Source: Gymnorhina tibicen | Lineage: Eukaryota > Chordata > Aves > Passeriformes > Artamidae | Assembly (NCBI GenBank): GCA_013399875.1 | Contig: VXAZ01009672.1 | Location: 558,001-622,000 of the forward strand | DNA length: 64,000 nucleotides | Reading direction: 5' to 3' | Shown here: in pieces, positions 63,153 through 64,000 of the stretch | How positions within the stretch are numbered: position 1 is the first letter of the stretch | How the letters are laid out: the number at the start of each line of letters is the position of its first letter | The notes under the pieces: model-generated | The model's database searches: none | The model's input: the letters and a program-made list of their open reading frames with translations, nothing else | Told to the model about the DNA's origin: nothing | Position numbers and translations under genes: made by a program

Positions 63153-64000
63153 GTACGTTGTACTGATTTAAAATAAGATGTCTGTTCTTGCAACCTCAGC
63201 AGGAAACATCTCTGAAGAAAATATCTGTGAAAAGACTGCTGAAGTGAAGTCAGCTGGTTCTGACAAACCATGTTTCCTCTTCTGTATTATTTCAATAGGA
63301 AGGGAGATAACTCACCTGCTCTGGAATACGTACCAATGACATTCAAATAGTAAATATTTATGTAGTGGTAACCTGAGTCTTACCTGTTAGACACAGTGTT
63401 TTATGTCATATGGAAAGGGGGAGAGAGAGAGAAGTTCCCTCCTTTCACAGTAAGTTCATGTGTCATTTGTTCCGGAATTTGTTTAAAAATCTGCTTTGGA
63501 CAGAATTTCCTGGATTCCATCATTTCAGAACTTCCTCTCCCTATTTTTACCTTGAACATGTATGTGTGTTTAAATTAAAGTTCACTTGTGCTCTCCCCTA
63601 AACGAGCCTCCCTCTTCATGAGAGGCCCAGTGTTGTAAATCTTGGTGGGAAGTGCCCTTTGGTTTGTAGATATCAGCTGTGTTGGGGAGAAGGAGGAATG
63701 GATTTCTCAGTGAGGTGAGTGATTCTTCTGTATGTCACTAGAAAGCAACACTTGAAGGGTTTTCATTAAAGATTACTTAGATTTCCTTTATGGAAAAAAA
63801 GCTCCTTTCCAGAGAACTGCATTCTGTGGCCTATCAAAAGCATAAAAAAATTAGTAGCACATGGATGGGAGCATGATCTGCTAGAGCAACCTCCTGGACA
63901 AATCCAGGAGGTGAGGATGCGATCAAGCTAAAGGAGATGAATGAACAAATGTCAGTTTTTTGTCACTTTGCTTAGTGTTTTCTGCTGATCCTAATATGTC
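63153..64000 (+). other. ITPK1: ITPK1 intron, 5' part, running off the window
   Basis: Begins gtacgt. The next ITPK1 exon (expected to continue from about Asp224 with the RESIFF-like segment) is not present in the remaining 848 bp. A short GA run lies near 63421-63432. Nothing else was recognised. Confidence 0.88.

Larger units (their letters stand above)
1..64000 (+). other. ITPK1: Interior of the ITPK1 gene (five coding exons and their introns)
   Basis: The five exons listed separately read in one direction, and their split codons match across every junction (phases 0, 1, 1, 0, and 1 leaving the last exon). Translated together they give an unbroken stretch corresponding to about residues 41-223 of vertebrate inositol-tetrakisphosphate 1-kinase. 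That cytosolic ATP-grasp kinase phosphorylates Ins(3,4,5,6)P4 at the 1-position and Ins(1,3,4)P3 at the 5- or 6-position, feeding synthesis of higher inositol phosphates. I see neither the start-codon exon nor the stop-codon exon, so the gene runs beyond both edges. No promoter, CpG island or polyadenylation site of this gene was recognised. The window is about 0.9% coding. The identification rests on my recall of the human protein and not on a database search. Confidence 0.96.

Noticed and set aside
1..64000. CRISPR arrays, bacterial operons, phage or plasmid features, tRNA or rRNA genes
   Set aside because: The sequence is intronic vertebrate DNA; no spaced direct-repeat array, RNA gene or prokaryotic gene order was found on either strand.

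Overview
This window is vertebrate nuclear DNA, almost certainly from a bird. The evidence is single-copy exons with canonical GT/AG splice sites, very long introns, and many fragments of the CR1 non-LTR retrotransposon, the dominant avian LINE. The species cannot be named from the sequence.

The only gene I can support is the interior of ITPK1 (inositol-tetrakisphosphate 1-kinase), on the + strand. Five consecutive coding exons lie at 5916-6041, 14406-14523, 56956-57054, 58964-59004 and 62987-63152. Their splice phases join without a frame break and correspond to about residues 41-223 of the 414-residue human enzyme. The N-terminal exon(s), about the first 40 residues, lie upstream of the window, and the C-terminal part of the ATP-grasp domain lies downstream. 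Together the five exons carry K59, R106, K157, H162, H167, Q188, H193, K199 and S214, the known nucleotide- and inositol-binding positions within this segment, so the allele looks intact and functional.

The remainder, about 99% of the window, is intron. Four complete introns measure 8,364, 42,432, 1,909 and 3,982 bp, and there are partial introns at both ends. They hold at least six clear CR1 fragments in both orientations, two of which retain broken reverse-transcriptase coding sequence. They also hold several older CR1/L3-like relics, one MIR-like SINE relic, a probable solo LTR of an avian endogenous retrovirus at 11027-11345 with a candidate 5-bp target-site duplication, and a second LTR-like fragment near 45303. 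Smaller structures include a perfect 13-bp hairpin, local tandem duplications, a 98-bp duplicated segment and a few microsatellites. No other open reading frame looks like a real gene. I found no CRISPR array, operon, bacterial feature or new biological system. The observations worth checking are modest: repeat structure, a 41-nt exon carrying catalytic residues, and an ambiguous base next to a tandem duplication that may be an assembly fault.
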